Assembly: GCF_900107395.1 (NCBI RefSeq)
Contig: NZ_FNPW01000004.1
Span: forward strand, 62,001 to 126,000
Length of the DNA stretch: 64,000 nt
Direction of reading: 5' to 3'
DNA from: Pseudomonas sp. NFIX28
GTDB taxonomy: Bacteria; Pseudomonadota; Gammaproteobacteria; Pseudomonadales; Pseudomonadaceae
In this document: piece by piece, positions 61,567-64,000 of the stretch
Layout of the letters: each line of letters starts with the position of its first letter
Position numbering within the stretch: position 1 is the stretch's first letter
The notes under the pieces: generated by a model
What the model was told of the DNA's origin: nothing
The model's database searches: none
What the model saw: the letters and a program-made list of their open reading frames with translations, nothing else
Position numbers and translations under genes: made by a program

Positions 61567-64000
61567 TGGCACGCCTGCCGCTGTTGCGCCTGTTCAGCCT
61601 TGCCATTCGCCAACTCCTGCGCGACGCCCGCGCCGGAGAACTGCGGGTATTGTTCTTCGCCCTGGTCGTGGCGGTAGCCGCCAGCACCGCCATCGGCTAT
61701 TTCGGCGCGCGCCTCAACGGCGCAATGCTACTGCGCGCGACGGAGTTTCTTGGCGCGGACCTGCTGCTTGAAAGCAGCTCTCCGGCAAGGCCCGAACAGA
61801 TCCAGAGCGGCCGGGAACTGGGCCTGCAACATGCGCAGGTGGTGGAATTCTCCAGCGTGATCGCCACCGACAACGGCATCCAGCTTTCCAGTATCAAAGC
61901 CGCAGACGACGCCTACCCGCTACGCGGCGAACTTAAAAGTGCCCCGGCCCCCTACGCGGCGGAAGAAACCGGCGGCGGCCCACAACCGGGCGAAGCCTGG
62001 GTCGAAGGCCGATTGTTGACGGCGCTGGACCTGAAAATCGGCGACAGCATCGACGTCGGCATGAAAACTCTCCGCCTGATCCGCGTACTGACTTACGAGC
62101 CGGATCGCGCCGGCAACTTCTACAGCCTGACCCCCAGGGTGCTGATCAACCTCAGCGACCTGAACGCCACCGGCGTGGTGCAGCCGGGCAGCCGGGTTAG
62201 CTATAAAGAGCTCTGGCGCGGCCCGGGAGCGGCCCTGGAAACCTACCGCCAATTGATCAAACCCGGCCTGGCGGCCAACCAGCGCTTGCAGGATGCCCGT
62301 GATGGCAATCGCCAGATCGGCGGAGCCCTGGGCAAGGCCGAACGCTACTTGAACATGGCCAGCCTAGTGGCGGTATTGCTGGCAGGCGTGGCGGTTGCCC
62401 TCTCCGCTGCGCGCTTCGCTTCCCGCCGCTTCGACGCCAGCGCACTGCTGCGCTGCCTGGGCCTGTCCCGCCGGGAAACCATGTTGCTGTTTACCCTGCA
62501 ATTGGCCCTGCTCGGTATCCTGGCCAGCGTAGTGGGCGCACTGCTCGGCTGGCTCGCCCAGCTTGGACTGTTCTATCTATTACATGACTTGCTACCCACC
62601 GATGTGCCTCCCGGCGGGCTTCTCCCTGCTGTCGCCGGCATCGGCACCGGCCTGGTGGCACTCGGCGGGTTCGCCTTGCCGCCACTGGCGGCGCTGGGAC
62701 GTGTCCCACCCTTGCGGGTGCTACGTCGCGACCTGCTGCCGATCCCCTCGAGTACCTGGATGATTTACGGCACGGCGTTACTGGCCCTGGGCCTGATCAT
62801 GTGGCGCCTGAGCCTGGACCTGCTGCTGACCTTCGCCTTGCTCGGCGGCGGCGTCATTGCCGCCCTGGTTCTGGGCGGGTTATTGCTGCTGGCGCTGCAG
62901 AGCCTGCGCCGCTTGCTGGCCAGGGCGTCGCTGCCGTGGCGCCTGGGGTTGGGTCAGTTGCTGCGACATCCCTTGGCCGCTGCCGGACAATCCCTGGCCT
63001 TCGGCTTGATTCTGCTGTCGATGGCCCTGATTGCGTTATTGCGCGGCGAGTTGCTCGACACCTGGCAAAACCAGTTGCCAAAAAACGCCCCCAACTATTT
63101 CGCGCTGAATATCCTGCCCGCGGACAAGCAGGCCTTCACGGACAAGCTAGTGGCACTTTCCGCGCCTTCCGCGCCGCTGTATCCGGTGGTGCCAGGGCGG
63201 CTGATCAGCATCAACGGCGAACCGGTCCGGGAAATCGTCAGCAAGGATTCCAGCGGCGACCGCGCCGTACAACGGGACTTGAGCCTGACCTGGGCCGCGG
63301 ATCTACCCGCGGGCAATAAGATCACCAGCGGCTCGTGGTGGGCCCAGCAGCCCGAAGGGGATCTGCCTGGCGTCTCGGTCGAGGCCCAAGTCGCCGAAAG
63401 CCTGAAACTCAAGCTCGGCGACCAGATGATGTTCAGCGTCGGTGGAGTCAATCGCGAGGCCAGGGTGACCAGCCTGCGGGAAATCAACTGGGACAATTTC
63501 CAGCCCAACTTCTTCATGATTTTTCAGCCGGGCACGCTGCGGGACCTGCCCGCCACCTACCTGACCAGCTTCTATCTGGCCGCGGGGCACGACCAGCAAG
63601 TGGTCGAATTGTCTCGGGCCTTCCCGGCGGTGACCATCCTGCAGGTGGAGGCCTTGCTCGAACAACTGCGCAGCATCCTGGCCCAGGTCACCCTGGCCGT
63701 GGAGTACGTGCTGCTGTTTGTACTGGCCGCCGGCATGGCGGTGCTATTTTCCGGGTTGCAGGCCACCCTGGACGAACGTATTCGCCAAGGCGCGCTGCTA
63801 CGAGCACTGGGAGCGGAGCGACAGTTACTGGTCAAGGCCCGGCGAATCGAATTCGGGCTCCTGGGGGCCGTCAGCGGGTTACTGGCTGCATTGGGATCGG
63901 AGTTGGTAAGCCTGGTGCTCTATCGGTTTGCCTTCGACCTGCCTTGGCATCCTCATCCCTGGCTACTGCTCCTGCCCGTTATCGGCGCCTTGCTGATCGG
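61566..64000 (+). CDS. ABC transporter permease, YbbP type (cut by window end)
   Basis: At least 811 residues without a stop. The start overlaps the ATPase stop (TGATG). An N-terminal membrane helix (ELRVLFFALVVAVAASTAIG), a large periplasmic part, then several membrane helices (SLVAVLLAGVAVALSAARFA ...) and a second FtsX-type unit (VEYVLLFVLAAGMAVLFSGL) near the edge. The 10-helix duplicated FtsX plan of YbbP fits. Likely handles lipids or peptides at the outer face; the substrate is unknown. Confidence 0.92.
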   Translation, partial: MARLPLLRLFSLAIRQLLRDARAGELRVLFFALVVAVAASTAIGYFGARLNGAMLLRATEFLGADLLLESSSPARPEQIQSGRELGLQHAQVVEFSSVIATDNGIQLSSIKAADDAYPLRGELKSAPAPYAAEETGGGPQPGEAWVEGRLLTALDLKIGDSIDVGMKTLRLIRVLTYEPDRAGNFYSLTPRVLINLSDLNATGVVQPGSRVSYKELWRGPGAALETYRQLIKPGLAANQRLQDARDGNRQIGGALGKAERYLNMASLVAVLLAGVAVALSAARFASRRFDASALLRCLGLSRRETMLLFTLQLALLGILASVVGALLGWLAQLGLFYLLHDLLPTDVPPGGLLPAVAGIGTGLVALGGFALPPLAALGRVPPLRVLRRDLLPIPSSTWMIYGTALLALGLIMWRLSLDLLLTFALLGGGVIAALVLGGLLLLALQSLRRLLARASLPWRLGLGQLLRHPLAAAGQSLAFGLILLSMALIALLRGELLDTWQNQLPKNAPNYFALNILPADKQAFTDKLVALSAPSAPLYPVVPGRLISINGEPVREIVSKDSSGDRAVQRDLSLTWAADLPAGNKITSGSWWAQQPEGDLPGVSVEAQVAESLKLKLGDQMMFSVGGVNREARVTSLREINWDNFQPNFFMIFQPGTLRDLPATYLTSFYLAAGHDQQVVELSRAFPAVTILQVEALLEQLRSILAQVTLAVEYVLLFVLAAGMAVLFSGLQATLDERIRQGALLRALGAERQLLVKARRIEFGLLGAVSGLLAALGSELVSLVLYRFAFDLPWHPHPWLLLLPVIGALLI

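Overview
The window is chromosomal DNA of a fluorescent Pseudomonas, most likely of the P. fluorescens/protegens/chlororaphis group. Evidence: high GC and strong GC3 bias, oprI, sagS, the ospR-gpx and ohrR-ohr pairs, efp with its EarP rhamnosyltransferase, a class II DAHP synthase, cysB, Pseudomonas-type REP palindromes, and a gene order that from memory follows P. aeruginosa blocks (moeA-moaB-mobA, dgt, sagS to the class II DAHP synthase, ohrR to efp, oprI to tesA). About 56 genes are called. No tRNA, rRNA or CRISPR was found.

Layout. 1-2000: molybdenum cofactor genes (moeA fragment, moaB, mobA) and a small lipoprotein. 2050-4190: minus-strand cluster of a pseudouridine synthase, a small unknown protein, an S24/UmuD-like protein behind a LexA box, and a glutaredoxin. 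4390-9000: Kef-type antiporter, ammonium transporter, and a DUF883/holin-like/small-protein trio. 9206-10537: dgt. 11289-24371: an accessory block on one strand: two-partner secretion pair (TpsB, TpsA), a NarL-type response regulator, a hybrid sensor kinase whose HisKA box has lost its histidine, and a Cache-HAMP-GAF-HD-GYP protein.

24379-45842: mostly core genes for redox repair and signalling: msrC, an AAA protein, sagS, ospR, gpx, msrB, alaA-like, htpX, tpm, a LigB dioxygenase, a DEAD-box helicase, a crotonase, a spermidine-synthase-like protein, class II DAHP synthase, a YcaQ-like glycosylase, a DUF1127 protein, two LysR regulators, a TauE exporter, ohrR, ohr and a secreted esterase.

45927-50813: efp and earP (EarP modifies EF-P) are separated by an island of lower GC. 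It holds a PAAR protein with a C-terminal toxin domain, an overlapping membrane-anchored immunity candidate, the severed tail of a second toxin of the same family, a second immunity paralogue of identical length, and a decayed IS scar. This is the strongest candidate for an interbacterial toxin-immunity system in the window.

50936-64000: a membrane protein, a GreA/B-domain protein, cysB, a universal stress protein, a 5'-nucleotidase, a ketopantoate reductase, a thioredoxin-like protein, a PilZ-like protein, class I DAHP synthase, a GNAT protein, oprI, an L,D-transpeptidase, a small Cys-rich protein, tesA-type esterase and the YbbA/YbbP-type ABC pair (permease cut by the window end).

Themes: thiol, peroxide and methionine-sulfoxide defence (msrC, ospR/gpx, msrB, ohrR/ohr, glutaredoxin, thioredoxin, cysB), the sessile switch (sagS, HD-GYP, PilZ, TPS adhesin) and envelope maintenance (htpX, oprI, L,D-transpeptidase).
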